NCBI GenBank assembly: GCA_965662775.1
Contig: CBFIIW010000001.1
Span: forward strand, 1-64,000
DNA length: 64,000 nucleotides
Source of the DNA: UBA7985 sp002690455
GTDB taxonomy: Bacteria; Pseudomonadota; Alphaproteobacteria; UBA7985
Reading direction: 5' to 3'
Shown: piece after piece, positions 1 to 8,421 of the stretch
Numbering within the stretch: position 1 is the stretch's first letter
Layout: each line of letters opens with the position of its first letter
Made by a program: the position numbers and the translations under genes
Notes under the pieces: model-generated
What the model saw: only the letters and a program-made list of their open reading frames with translations
What the model was told of the DNA's origin: nothing
Databases searched by the model: none

Positions 1-231
1 CCAGGCGTAGGGGTGGCCTTCGGCGTAGTAAAACCGTCCGCCGGGCTTGAGCAGCGCGCAGAGGGTTGAGGCCCAACCTTGCAGGTCCGGCAACCGGCCC
101 GTGACGCCCCAGGATGCGTAGATGACGTCAAAGCTCTCCGCGTCCAAGACCTTTCCAGCATCGTAGACATTGGCGTGAACGAAGCTCGCACGGTCCTCTC
201 TCGTTGCCGTGCTGAGGCTCTTATCCCGGGG
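1..231 (-). pseudogene. C-terminal remnant of a class I SAM-dependent methyltransferase, running off the window
   Basis: Reading leftwards, an open frame encodes a segment matching the second half of a Rossmann-fold SAM methyltransferase: an acidic motif region (RASFVHANVYDA), then SFDVIYASWG (motif IV-like), then LLKPGGRFYYAEGHPYAW (motif VI-like). The expected N-terminal half, with the glycine-rich SAM-binding motif I, is absent. Upstream of about position 231 the frame continues into unrelated residues, and only about 160 bp separate it from the next gene, too little for the missing 80-100 residues. I therefore call it a 5'-truncated relic. It could instead be an atypical short protein whose remainder lies outside the window. 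The substrate cannot be inferred. Confidence 0.6.
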
Positions 232-393
232 GAGATGTTGCACAAAAGCAACCCCTAATTTTCTATGCGACGGCCTTTGATCGGGAGAAATTCCCGCCCC
301 AGCGCCCTGCCATAAAAATCTGTAACAATAATCGTCAACAACAACGGACGAAAAAATACGCGATGAGACAAAACTCTCTCTACAAAAAACTAT
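232..393. other. intergenic stretch with a small hairpin
   Basis: This 160-bp AT-richer stretch lies between the DUF1932 dehydrogenase and the methyltransferase remnant. It holds a 5-bp hairpin (CGGGA-gaaat-TCCCG) at 282-296 but no T-run, so it is a poor terminator candidate. No intact gene is visible. Confidence 0.4.
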
Positions 394-1308
394 TCATATT
401 TTTTGCGCTGAGAAGGCCGTGAGTGTGGCCTCAGCCCGAGTGTGAAGGTCTTCGGCTGTGGCTGACAGATCGAGCTTATTCTCCCCAAAACGCCGCTGTC
501 GCTGCACCGTGCCAGTGGTCAGGTCGGGGCTGATCCCAAGCTCTTCGAGCGTGCGCACCACCTCTTCCATCTCCTCGGCCCGACGCTTGCCGTGGGTCGC
601 CATCCGTTCGAGGTTATAGGCCGTGCGCCCGCCCCAGTCGAAGCCCGGATAACTGGCATCGAGCGATGCGATGACCTCGTCTTCGACCCCGGCCCGGATC
701 GCCGCCAGTGCCATCTCCGCGCTCAGTGCCTCGAGACCCTTCACAACCACCGAGCGCAGCATCTTGATCGCCGAAGCGCGCCCGGTTTCCGCGCCCACCG
801 CGCGCAGGTCCATGCCCCAGTCGGTCAGCCTCGCCAACGCAGCTTCAGCATCAGGCCCCGCGAGCAGCATGGGGGTCTGGTGCAGGCGCGGGTGGATTGG
901 CGCCATCACGGCGGTGTCGACATAGGCCATTCTGGCACGGCTGATATACTCAGCCGCCTGCCGCTTGGTCCCCGGTGCGACGGAATTCATGTCGAAGAAC
1001 AGCGGCGGGGTGGGTGGTTGGTCTTGAACATGTTCCATGACACCCGCTACGCTTCGCGCAACGTCGAGTGCTGAGCCTGCGGTGACGGTGGAGAAGATCA
1101 GGCCAGCGTTACTCAAAGCCTGGTCGAGGGTGTGGCAAACGATGACACCTGATTTCGTAGCGCGGGCGTCGATCTCCTTGGCGGTTTCAGGCTCCAAGCT
1201 CTTCACGTCGAAACAGGAAACTGCGAGTCCGGTCAGCACGGGCTCGCTCGCCAGCCCCTGTGCCAGGGCTGAACCTGCCTCGCCAAAGCCTATGATTGCG
1301 AGTTTCAC
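394..1308 (-). CDS. NAD(P)-dependent dehydrogenase, 6-phosphogluconate dehydrogenase-like with DUF1932 domain
   Basis: This 304-residue protein begins with a dinucleotide-binding Rossmann motif (IIGFGEAGSALA, residues 5-16), as in the beta-hydroxyacid dehydrogenase superfamily. The C-terminal half carries the helical DUF1932 signature (SYPGFDWGGRTAYNLERM, then HGKRRAEEMEEV). A lysine in SAIKMLRS (about residue 182) lies where this superfamily keeps its catalytic lysine. The family is expected to oxidise or reduce a small hydroxyacid with NAD(P); the substrate is unknown. The start is GTG, with AGGAG about 11 bases upstream. It lies 44 bp downstream of the FAD oxidase and is probably co-transcribed with it and with serine dehydratase, suggesting catabolism of an amino or hydroxy acid. 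Confidence 0.88.
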   Translation of the reverse strand: MKLAIIGFGEAGSALAQGLASEPVLTGLAVSCFDVKSLEPETAKEIDARATKSGVIVCHTLDQALSNAGLIFSTVTAGSALDVARSVAGVMEHVQDQPPTPPLFFDMNSVAPGTKRQAAEYISRARMAYVDTAVMAPIHPRLHQTPMLLAGPDAEAALARLTDWGMDLRAVGAETGRASAIKMLRSVVVKGLEALSAEMALAAIRAGVEDEVIASLDASYPGFDWGGRTAYNLERMATHGKRRAEEMEEVVRTLEELGISPDLTTGTVQRQRRFGENKLDLSATAEDLHTRAEATLTAFSAQKI

Positions 1309-1352
1309 GGTTGCGTATGCTCCTGCGTTAAGTTGCGTTCGGGGCTGTCTGG

Positions 1353-2441
1353 TCAGGCGTGGGCGAAGCGGCCCGGACGGAAATTGGAGAGCACGGGAGA
1401 GGGCTGGGCCGGGTCGAGCATCTCGGCGGCTAGCAGCTTTCCGATCAGCGGTCCAAGCGTTGCCGCACTGTGCATCACGGCCACCGAAAGGCCTTTGACC
1501 TCGGCAACGGAACCGACCACCGGAAAACCGTCTGCTGGTACAGGTCGCGTGCCGACCAGACTGTGCGCGAGGCGCAGCGGTTCTGGTGTGTCCAATCTAG
1601 CCCTTACACGCTCGATGACCGCTTGAGCGAGGGCAGGGATATCCCGCCCCGCTTCGAAGGCACCGGAGAAGATCTCACCCATGCGAATGGTGCCATCCGG
1701 ATCCTGCCTGAAGTGAACATCCGGGCTCATAATTACTGGATCGAGTAATGGTGGCTGCGGTTGGCTGGCAAGGATCAACCCAGCCGCATTCTGCATGGGC
1801 AGGTCGAAGCCGACTTCCCGCAGTAGGTCGCTGGTCAAAACGCCGGCAGCGATGCAGACCTGATCGGCGCGATGCTCACCCAGAGCTGTTCGGACACCGA
1901 CGCATCCCCCCCCTTCGTCAATCAGGTTTTCGACACCGCTACCCAGCTGTATCGCGGCCCCGCCTGCGGCTGCAGAGTCCAACAGCCAGCGGGTCAAAGC
2001 CGCTAGATCAACCCCGGCTTCTTCAGGGGCATGCAAGGCGCGATCGGGGCTGTTTTTTACGCAGGGCGCCAGTCTAGAAAAAGTCTTTTTATCAATGACC
2101 TGACATTCATAATTAAAGCTATTTAGCAGCGCTACGTGCCGATCGAAATCTGCGCCTTCGTCTTCCCACCAAAGCGACCCGCCAAAGCGCAGGATGTCGC
2201 CTAGGTCGTGGTCCCGGGCCAACCGACGATAATGCTCCAGGGCCTCAATCCGCAGGCGAAAATAGGCCTTGGTGTCCGGATAATTGGCATTGAGCCATGC
2301 GAACGACTTCGAAGACGCGCCAGCGGCCGGGCTGTGGCGCTCGATGACTGTGACCCGCTGGCCATGGCGGGTCAGTGCAAAGGCAAGTGAAGCGCCAACG
2401 ATTCCCGCGCCGACGATGATAATGTTCTGCTGCGATACCAT
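1353..2441 (-). CDS. FAD-dependent oxidoreductase, DAO (D-amino acid/glycine oxidase) family
   Basis: This 362-residue flavoprotein opens with an ADP-binding motif (IIIVGAGIVGASLAFAL, from residue 7) followed by an acidic strand end (VTVIERHSPAAGASSKSFAW), the classic DAO layout. Near the C-terminus, LVGTRPVPADGFPVVGSV matches the conserved region that contacts the flavin. DAO enzymes oxidise secondary or primary amines (glycine, sarcosine, D-amino acids, proline derivatives) to imines, passing electrons to oxygen or a quinone. The position between serine dehydratase (71 bp upstream) and a DUF1932 dehydrogenase (44 bp downstream) suggests one catabolic operon. The substrate is not determined. 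The ATG start has no strong ribosome site. Confidence 0.9.
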   Translation of the reverse strand: MVSQQNIIIVGAGIVGASLAFALTRHGQRVTVIERHSPAAGASSKSFAWLNANYPDTKAYFRLRIEALEHYRRLARDHDLGDILRFGGSLWWEDEGADFDRHVALLNSFNYECQVIDKKTFSRLAPCVKNSPDRALHAPEEAGVDLAALTRWLLDSAAAGGAAIQLGSGVENLIDEGGGCVGVRTALGEHRADQVCIAAGVLTSDLLREVGFDLPMQNAAGLILASQPQPPLLDPVIMSPDVHFRQDPDGTIRMGEIFSGAFEAGRDIPALAQAVIERVRARLDTPEPLRLAHSLVGTRPVPADGFPVVGSVAEVKGLSVAVMHSAATLGPLIGKLLAAEMLDPAQPSPVLSNFRPGRFAHA

Positions 2442-2512
2442 AGCGTGAGACTGGCAAGCCTACTGTGAGCTGTCCAGTCCTCTCTGGGTCGGCTTCGCCG
2501 GCGATCAGAGCG

Positions 2513-3898
2513 CTAGCAGGCCACCGCGTTAACCGCGAGTCCACCTTGGGACGTCTCTTTATATTTTTCCGACATGTCGATGCCCGTCTGACGCATGGTT
2601 TCTACGCAACTGTCGAGACTGACAAAGTGCGTGCCGTCGCCGCGCAAGCTGAGGCTGGCGGCGCTGACGGCCTTGATTGCCCCCAGTCCGTTGCGCTCGA
2701 TACACGGAACTTGTACCAAACCGCCCACGGGGTCGCACGTCATGCCGAGGTGGTGCTCAAGCGCGATTTCAGCCGCATTTTCCACCTGCATGGGGCTACC
2801 GCCCAGAACGGCGCATAGCCCCGCCGCCGCCATAGCGCTGGCAGAGCCGACCTCTCCCTGACAACCAACTTCTGCACCGCTGATGCTGGCGTTTGTCTTA
2901 ATGAGGCCACCAACCGCTGCCGCTGTCAGCAAGAATGTTGGGATGTCCGCTTGGCTGGCGTGGGGCACATGATCTAGAAAATAGCGCAGGGTCGCGGGTA
3001 TCACACCTGCGGCACCGTTGGTCGGGGCTGTAACAATCTGTCCGCCCGCCGCGTTCTCCTCATTCACTGCCATCGCATAAACGCTGATCCAATCGTTGAT
3101 TATGTGTGGGGCAGGGTCGTTCTGCCCGACTTCGGAGATCAGTTGGCGGTGGATATCATGCGCACGGCGCTTCACGGCCAGACCGCCCGGCAGATTGCCC
3201 GAGCGGTCAATACCGCGATCGATGCAAGCGTTCATTACCTGCCAGATTTGGTCGATACGGTCATTCAGTTCGGCCTCGGTCCCGCAGCAGGCGAGTTCAT
3301 TGGCCCGTTTCATCGCTGCAATGGTCTGTCCGCTCTCTGCAGCCATGGACAGCATTTCCTGTGCAGTTCTGAAGGGATAGGGAACCTCAAACCCGTCTGC
3401 ATCGCCTGCACCGTCGCGACCTGCGTCCAGCTCACCTGCTGTGACCACGAAACCGCCACCGATACTGTAGTAGATTTCCCGGTAAATTTCAGCGTCATTG
3501 TGATCCAGCGCGATCAGCTTCATCCCGTTGGCGTGGCCGCGGAGGATCTGGTCATAGTCGAAGAGCAGATCGGTCTCAGGGTCAAAGGCCATGGGCGGCA
3601 GACCGCTCACCCGGATCACCTTTTCCGCAGCGATCTGCGAAAGTGTCGCTTCAGCCGCAGCGTGGTCGTAACAGTGTGGCAGGTGCCCGGCCAGACCGAG
3701 GATGACAGCGCGGTCGCTGGCGTGCCCCTTGCCGGTGAAAGCCAACGAGCCGTGGAGACTAGCGCGAAGATGGGTTGGCACCAGGTTCGCTGCGCGAAGA
3801 TCATCGAGAAATCGACCGGCGGCGACCATGGGCCCCATGGTATGAGAGGAACTCGGTCCGACCCCGATTTTAAAGACATCGAAGATACTGAGAAACAT
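2513..3898 (-). CDS. sdaA: L-serine ammonia-lyase (L-serine dehydratase), iron-sulfur type, single chain
   Basis: The enzyme converts L-serine to pyruvate and ammonia using a [4Fe-4S] cluster. The N-terminal beta domain shows FDVFKIGVGPSSSHTMGP. The alpha domain shows GCQGEVGSASAMAAAG, TCDPVGGLVQVPCIERN and a C-terminal cysteine region (SLDSCVETMRQTG), which supply the cluster cysteines. The length, 461 residues, fits fused one-chain bacterial enzymes. I start at ATG 3898 because the family begins MFLSxFDVFKIG and GAGG stands 9 bases upstream; a TTG seven codons earlier also keeps the frame open. It is the first gene of a probable minus-strand operon with the DAO oxidase and DUF1932 dehydrogenase, feeding amino-acid carbon to pyruvate. 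Confidence 0.97.
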   Translation of the reverse strand: MFLSIFDVFKIGVGPSSSHTMGPMVAAGRFLDDLRAANLVPTHLRASLHGSLAFTGKGHASDRAVILGLAGHLPHCYDHAAAEATLSQIAAEKVIRVSGLPPMAFDPETDLLFDYDQILRGHANGMKLIALDHNDAEIYREIYYSIGGGFVVTAGELDAGRDGAGDADGFEVPYPFRTAQEMLSMAAESGQTIAAMKRANELACCGTEAELNDRIDQIWQVMNACIDRGIDRSGNLPGGLAVKRRAHDIHRQLISEVGQNDPAPHIINDWISVYAMAVNEENAAGGQIVTAPTNGAAGVIPATLRYFLDHVPHASQADIPTFLLTAAAVGGLIKTNASISGAEVGCQGEVGSASAMAAAGLCAVLGGSPMQVENAAEIALEHHLGMTCDPVGGLVQVPCIERNGLGAIKAVSAASLSLRGDGTHFVSLDSCVETMRQTGIDMSEKYKETSQGGLAVNAVAC

Positions 3899-4187
3899 GG
3901 CCCAATGCCTCGGAAGCAATGTGTTGCGCGCTGCGATTCCCTGGACAGTTACGACTTATGCGGCAGCTTCAATGGCGTGCCTGCGCCATTCTCTGTCACG
4001 TTCTGTCCGAAAACTGTGCTCTTTTTGCCCGATTCGACGGATTTTCGGACCCCCAGGGCGTCCTCAATCAAATTGTGAAGTGAGGTGAGCGCTACCTCTG
4101 TCATTAAGAGGAAAACGCGCCCCCATCCACGCGTCTAAGCTGCAGGTAAGCGAACAGAGGGGCGAACAACAAGAGAGGAGCGGTAAG

Positions 4188-4913
4188 GTGCGAGCGTTTC
4201 ATAAGGCTGTCGTCGTTGCCTGTATGAGCCTTGGTTTGGCTCAATTTGCGGGCGCGCATGACTACACAACTTGGGAAGAAGACGGCATGTCTTCTGATGC
4301 CCACACCCACATAAATAGCGGAACGTACGATTTCACCGGTGAGGGTGCGATCGAGGGCTATTTTGACGCCGATGGGAATTACGTCGTTGCCAATGGGTAT
4401 TTCACGGCCGAGGGCGTTTGGGTGCAGACTGAATACGTGCCGGGTAGTGTGCTGTCCGGGCAGACAATCCAAGGATACACCACGGTTACCGGTGGAGGGA
4501 TTGTGGAGATCTTCGGGTATGAAGACGGCTGGACGGACGAAAGTGAACCCACGGTGATTCGCGCCTCTGCGACAACCGAATTGGCGTCAAGCGTGAACAC
4601 CAGCACAGTGGTTGATGAAAGTGATCTTTCGTGGATTGGAAAGCGGGGCAAGGTGGCCGACCCATCGCTGGGGCGGCTGCGAGATTGCTGGTGTGCGACG
4701 TCGATTGATGATCGCAAGGTGCCCGTCTACCGGACATCAAGCGCCAGCCACGGCGTAGCAATCCATAACATTGGCGGCGGCATGAAAACCTTTGAAGTCG
4801 AACGCTACCGGAACGAGCACTGGCAGGTCAGTTGGCGCGACAGTGCTGGTGATATCCAATTTGGTTGGGCGCCATTGGAGCGCGTGGCCTGCAAAAAGAT
4901 CTACTATTACTAA
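4188..4913 (+). CDS. exported protein with C-terminal bacterial SH3-like region, function unknown
   Basis: This 241-residue protein has an N-terminal signal peptide (hydrophobic VVVACMSLGLAQFAGA) whose AxA site would leave a mature protein beginning HDYTTW. The middle is Gly/Tyr/Asp-rich with repeated short strands (GYFDADGNYVVANGYF). The C-terminal 90 residues (KVPVYRTSSASHGVAI, then HWQVSWRDSAGDIQFGW) look like an SH3b fold, often used for peptidoglycan or metal-related binding in the periplasm. Four cysteines (DCWCA and VACKK among them) may form disulfides. The start is GTG with GGAG seven bases upstream. It stands alone, divergent from sdaA. I do not recognise a named family. Confidence 0.75.
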   Translation: MRAFHKAVVVACMSLGLAQFAGAHDYTTWEEDGMSSDAHTHINSGTYDFTGEGAIEGYFDADGNYVVANGYFTAEGVWVQTEYVPGSVLSGQTIQGYTTVTGGGIVEIFGYEDGWTDESEPTVIRASATTELASSVNTSTVVDESDLSWIGKRGKVADPSLGRLRDCWCATSIDDRKVPVYRTSSASHGVAIHNIGGGMKTFEVERYRNEHWQVSWRDSAGDIQFGWAPLERVACKKIYYY

Positions 4914-4918
4914 ACGGC

Positions 4919-5827
4919 CTATTGGCCTGTTGTGTCGGGGGCGCCGCGAGTTTTGACGCTCCCGCTCACTTCGATGACAGAGGCTAAAATAATCAGAAAA
5001 GCGCCGACAGCCTGCAGCGGCGTCAGCACTTCTCCGAGCAGCAAGATGGCCGATGCGATACCGAAGATGACCTCTGTCATCAGCAGGATGCCGACACGAC
5101 CGGGCGGCAGGATTGTTGCTGGCCAGATCGTGAAGACCAGCACAACGGGAAAGCAGACACCAATGACAAGGCCCCAGGGCAGGCTCTGGCCGAGTTCAGG
5201 GATACTGGGTGTTGCCCCCATAATGGCCGCGCCAAAGAATGCAATCAGCAGCAACGTGACAATCAGACCGCCGATCATGAACGCGGTGATTTGATCCACC
5301 ACCCGAACCCCGCTCGAGCGATAGAGGACAGCCGACCCAATCGCCCAGAAAATGCTGGCGAGAAAAGCCATCCAGTCGCCTGTATTCCTCGGCCAAGGCA
5401 GTTTGATGCCCAGGTCGAGCACAATCAGAAGACCGAGAATCCCACAGACAAGCGAAAGCACGCGCCGCAGACCCAGCGCCTCCCGCAGGAACAGCACGCC
5501 GATGGTCGTCCCCCAGACTGGAGTGAGATAGAACAGCAGAATGGTGCGGTTGACCTCAGTCAGAATGATAGCCACCCCATAGAATGAAAAGGCAGTCCCG
5601 CAGAACATCATGACCGCGATGAAGGTCCAGATCTGAGCGCTGATGATGCGCCAGCGGATCAGGCCCAGCGGCACCAGCACAAGGCATGGTAGCGCAAAGG
5701 AGACAACACTTGGCCAGGCTCCTTCGAGGCCAAGACTCTCCATCTCTCTCAGCGGTATCCAGAGAATACCCCACATGGCGCCGCCAATGACAAGCATGAG
5801 GCTGGCTCGTAGGCTGTGTTCCATCAT
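4919..5827 (-). CDS. EamA-family (DMT superfamily) permease
   Basis: This protein of about 302 residues has ten predicted hydrophobic segments in two homologous halves (the first begins ASLMLVIGGAMWGILWIPLRE; the second near DWMAFLASIFWAIGSAVLYR), the standard layout of EamA drug/metabolite transporters. Substrates range from amino acids and nucleotides to riboflavin, so none is assigned. ATG at 5827 is preferred: AGGA stands six bases upstream, and the frame extending back to GTG 5863 adds an unlikely hydrophilic and cysteine-containing leader. It converges on the exported protein at 4188 with only five bases between stop codons. Confidence 0.9.
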   Translation of the reverse strand: MMEHSLRASLMLVIGGAMWGILWIPLREMESLGLEGAWPSVVSFALPCLVLVPLGLIRWRIISAQIWTFIAVMMFCGTAFSFYGVAIILTEVNRTILLFYLTPVWGTTIGVLFLREALGLRRVLSLVCGILGLLIVLDLGIKLPWPRNTGDWMAFLASIFWAIGSAVLYRSSGVRVVDQITAFMIGGLIVTLLLIAFFGAAIMGATPSIPELGQSLPWGLVIGVCFPVVLVFTIWPATILPPGRVGILLMTEVIFGIASAILLLGEVLTPLQAVGAFLIILASVIEVSGSVKTRGAPDTTGQ

Positions 5828-6032
5828 ATCCAGTCCTGTCACCCAGCAGCAAATCCCAAGCACGTTTGGCCCAAGCTTTTGATTTTATCCTTTGCGGAAA
5901 TCGGCGGTCACGCAAGTCCTTTCGCGACCTGTCACCATGCCTGGCGCGCTCGCATGGCAAAGTCTCAATGCTGTGCGATGACAAAGACCTGATGAAGGCC
6001 TTTATTGGCAGTAGTTTTTAGGGAGGCTAATC

Positions 6033-7223
6033 ATGGCAAACCATCAGGGCAAATCGATAGACGTAACAGTCTTCGGTGCGACTGGTTTCACCGGACGGCT
6101 TGTCGCTGAGTATCTGGCGAAAACCTATCCGACGGGCAGCGGGCTAAGTTGGGCAATGGCTGGCCGTAGCGCCGACAAGCTTGCAACAGTCCGAGATGAG
6201 ATCGGCGCGCCTGCAGAGACGCCGCTGATCGTGGCGGACTCAGCCGACACCGCCTCCTTAGACGCTATGGCAGCGCAGTCAAAGGTCATTCTGACCACCG
6301 TAGGCCCGTATCAGATTTACGGCAATGAGCTGGTCGAAGTTTGCACACGGACGGGAACGGACTACGTGGACCTGTGTGGCGAACCTGCCTGGATGCACGA
6401 TATTGTTGTCAACCATCATACGACGGCTCAGGCGTCCGGGGCGCGGATAATTCTATCCTGCGGCTTTGACTCTGTTCCATTTGATCTTGGTGTTCTTTTC
6501 TTGCAGCATCAAGCGCTGGCACGTTATGGCAAGCCATTCTCCCGCGTAGACGGTCGCGTTGTGCGTATGAAGGGAACCTGGTCTGGCGGTACGTCGGCTA
6601 GTTTCAAGGCGACCATGGCAGCGGCGGCCAGTAACCCAGAGATCATTCCGATCCTCAAGAACGCATTTGCGCTGACCCCGGGCTTTGAGGGCCCCAAGCA
6701 GCCGTCCATGTCGAAGCCCCGCGAAGATGACGCGGTTCAGGGCCAATGGGTCGCACCGTTCATGATGGCGCCCATCAATACCAAAAACGTGCACCGCTCA
6801 AACTTTCTGCTCGACCACGAATGGGGACAGGCATTTCAGTACAGCGAAATGATGCTCTGTGGGGCCGGAGAGGAAGGCGAAGCGCGCGCGCAGCGTCTCG
6901 CAGGTCTGGGTTCGGCTATGGTCGGGGACAAAACCCCCAAGCCGGGCGAGGGGCCCAGCCTCGAAGAGCGTGAGAACGGCTTTTATAACCTGATTTTCGT
7001 CGGGCGAAATGATTCCGGCGACAGCCTCACTGCGCAGGTGCAGGGTGATCGGGATCCTGGTTACGGTTCGACATCGAAAATGATCGCTGAAAGCGCGGTC
7101 TGCCTGGTTCTCGACAGAACCGACACACGCGGAGGTGTTTGGACCACCGCACCAGCGATGGGGCAGGCGCTGATTGACAGGCTGCAGGCGCACGCCGGAC
7201 TTAGCTTCACACTGGTTGCCTGA
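6033..7223 (+). CDS. saccharopine dehydrogenase-like NAD(P) oxidoreductase (trans-acting enoyl reductase-like)
   Basis: This 396-residue protein starts with a Rossmann motif (VTVFGATGFTGRLVAEYLA, residues 11-29) and continues with GRSADKL and TTVGPYQIYGNELVEVC, typical of the saccharopine-dehydrogenase-like family that includes mycobacterial trans-acting enoyl reductases and eukaryotic SCCPDH-like proteins. LCGEPAWMHD and LSCGFDSVPFDLG are also characteristic. The reaction is unknown; lipid or polyketide reduction is known for some relatives but is only a possibility here. A strong ribosome site (GGGAGG, seven bases before ATG) is present. The gene is monocistronic by position and converges on the 2OG oxygenase. 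Confidence 0.9.
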   Translation: MANHQGKSIDVTVFGATGFTGRLVAEYLAKTYPTGSGLSWAMAGRSADKLATVRDEIGAPAETPLIVADSADTASLDAMAAQSKVILTTVGPYQIYGNELVEVCTRTGTDYVDLCGEPAWMHDIVVNHHTTAQASGARIILSCGFDSVPFDLGVLFLQHQALARYGKPFSRVDGRVVRMKGTWSGGTSASFKATMAAAASNPEIIPILKNAFALTPGFEGPKQPSMSKPREDDAVQGQWVAPFMMAPINTKNVHRSNFLLDHEWGQAFQYSEMMLCGAGEEGEARAQRLAGLGSAMVGDKTPKPGEGPSLEERENGFYNLIFVGRNDSGDSLTAQVQGDRDPGYGSTSKMIAESAVCLVLDRTDTRGGVWTTAPAMGQALIDRLQAHAGLSFTLVA

Positions 7224-7296
7224 CCACCGCGCCCGGAAACCATGGTGCCCAGCCATCGACTTTGATGCGCTGGAGGCCTTGCTCATTTGGGCTGGC

Positions 7297-8172
7297 TTAG
7301 TTGATCCGGCCATAAAAGGTTTGTCGCGCGGTCTCTGAGAGCGAGATTCCCGGCTCGCTGTTGTAAGCCAGAACCACGAGATAACGGGTCACATCGCCTT
7401 GGGTGGGTGTCACACGATGTAGTGCATTGCGGCCCCGAAACAGCACGAGTGTGCCAGGATCGATGTCCAGAGCAACGGGTGTAATATCCCCGTTTAGGGC
7501 AGCTTCGACACCATCGAAGTTCATCTCCCCCCGTTCGGCATCCCGCAGGTCACGGATATACTCATAGACTCCGCCGCCGTTGGGGCGCTGCAGCAACAGA
7601 GTGATGGCAAATTCCGAGTTATCGAAATGCCAGCCCAGCTCTTTACCCGCGGGTGCGTAGTGAATGTTGATGCTGCTCAGCGGATCAGCATAGGGGAACA
7701 GCGCGTTTTCACCCAGGACCGAACAAAGAAAATCTTTGAAGACGGCTGAGTCGTAGAGATGGCGTAGCGATGAATCTTTTCCAACCTGATCATCACAAAT
7801 ACAGCCCTTGGTCGAAACGATCTGGCGGTTGAAGACGTGCGCCGCGCTCAGATCTGGATCGGGCGGCGTCAGATAGACGTTGTGCGAGGACGAGGCGTAA
7901 AAGGCATCGGGCTCCCCCTGCCGGGCTTCCTTAATCAGCGCCACCAGCGTCGCGGGCTTTAACAGCCCGGGCAGGGTAAGCACGCCCTCGCGGTCCAAGG
8001 CAGAACGACATTCAGTCTGAAACCATGGCTGGTCGATCGGAAAGCGTCGAGTATCGATAATGCGGTCAAGCGGAAGACTTTGGTGCAAGGCTTGGTTCCG
8101 ATCCAAATGCGAAGCGGGTGAAGAAGGCAAAGGTGCTGAAACCGTCTCAGACACAGAAACAGACACAGACAC
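7297..8172 (-). CDS. 2-oxoglutarate/Fe(II)-dependent oxygenase, HalD/ArpA-like
   Basis: The 291-residue protein carries the iron facial triad on a cupin core: HFD within LGWHFDNSEFAITLLLQ (about residue 180) gives His and Asp, and RNALHRVTPTQGDVTRYL (about 252-269) gives the distal His and the 2-oxoglutarate arginine. The presence of Asp in HxD rather than Gly predicts hydroxylation, not radical halogenation as in BesD-type relatives. The RDLRDAE stretch and the hydrophobic strand around ALDIDPGTLVLF resemble the ArpA/HalD-like group acting on small molecules such as amino acids; the substrate is unknown. The start is uncertain because the N-terminus is a short repeat (alternating GTG and TCT codons, giving a Val-Ser run), offering three GTG codons in phase. 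Confidence 0.82.
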   Translation of the reverse strand: MSVSVSVSETVSAPLPSSPASHLDRNQALHQSLPLDRIIDTRRFPIDQPWFQTECRSALDREGVLTLPGLLKPATLVALIKEARQGEPDAFYASSSHNVYLTPPDPDLSAAHVFNRQIVSTKGCICDDQVGKDSSLRHLYDSAVFKDFLCSVLGENALFPYADPLSSINIHYAPAGKELGWHFDNSEFAITLLLQRPNGGGVYEYIRDLRDAERGEMNFDGVEAALNGDITPVALDIDPGTLVLFRGRNALHRVTPTQGDVTRYLVVLAYNSEPGISLSETARQTFYGRIN

Positions 8173-8421
8173 CGACCCTATCGCTATACGGTCCCCGCAC
8201 TATAGGCACAATGTCAATGCCACTCGTTGGCCTCGCTTTTGGGGACAGGGGTTCGCGTATCGTCTCCTGTGAATAGAAATTTGGGCCACGGTCGAAATCA
8301 GCCAAATGAGGCCGTTGCGATCGACTGCGGCGATGAGGGCTTGCGTGGTGGCGGGGTCGGTTCCATGCTGGCGGTGTGTAAAGTGACTTTAGCGCAAGAC
8401 GAGACAGGGGGCCGAACGGTC
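8173..8421. other. divergent intergenic region between the oxygenase and methyltransferase genes
   Basis: The 249 bp presumably hold promoters for both flanking genes, but no convincing -35/-10 pair could be picked out. The methyltransferase frame is open back to about 8227, so part of this region could be coding if an upstream start is used. Confidence 0.35.

Noticed and set aside
1037..1498. 153-codon plus-strand frame over the DUF1932 and DAO genes
   Set aside because: It is antisense to two recognisable enzymes and resembles no protein.
3104..4078. 324-codon open frame on the plus strand opposite sdaA
   Set aside because: It is antisense to a clearly real gene over most of its length, has no recognisable domain and only reflects codon bias of high-GC DNA.
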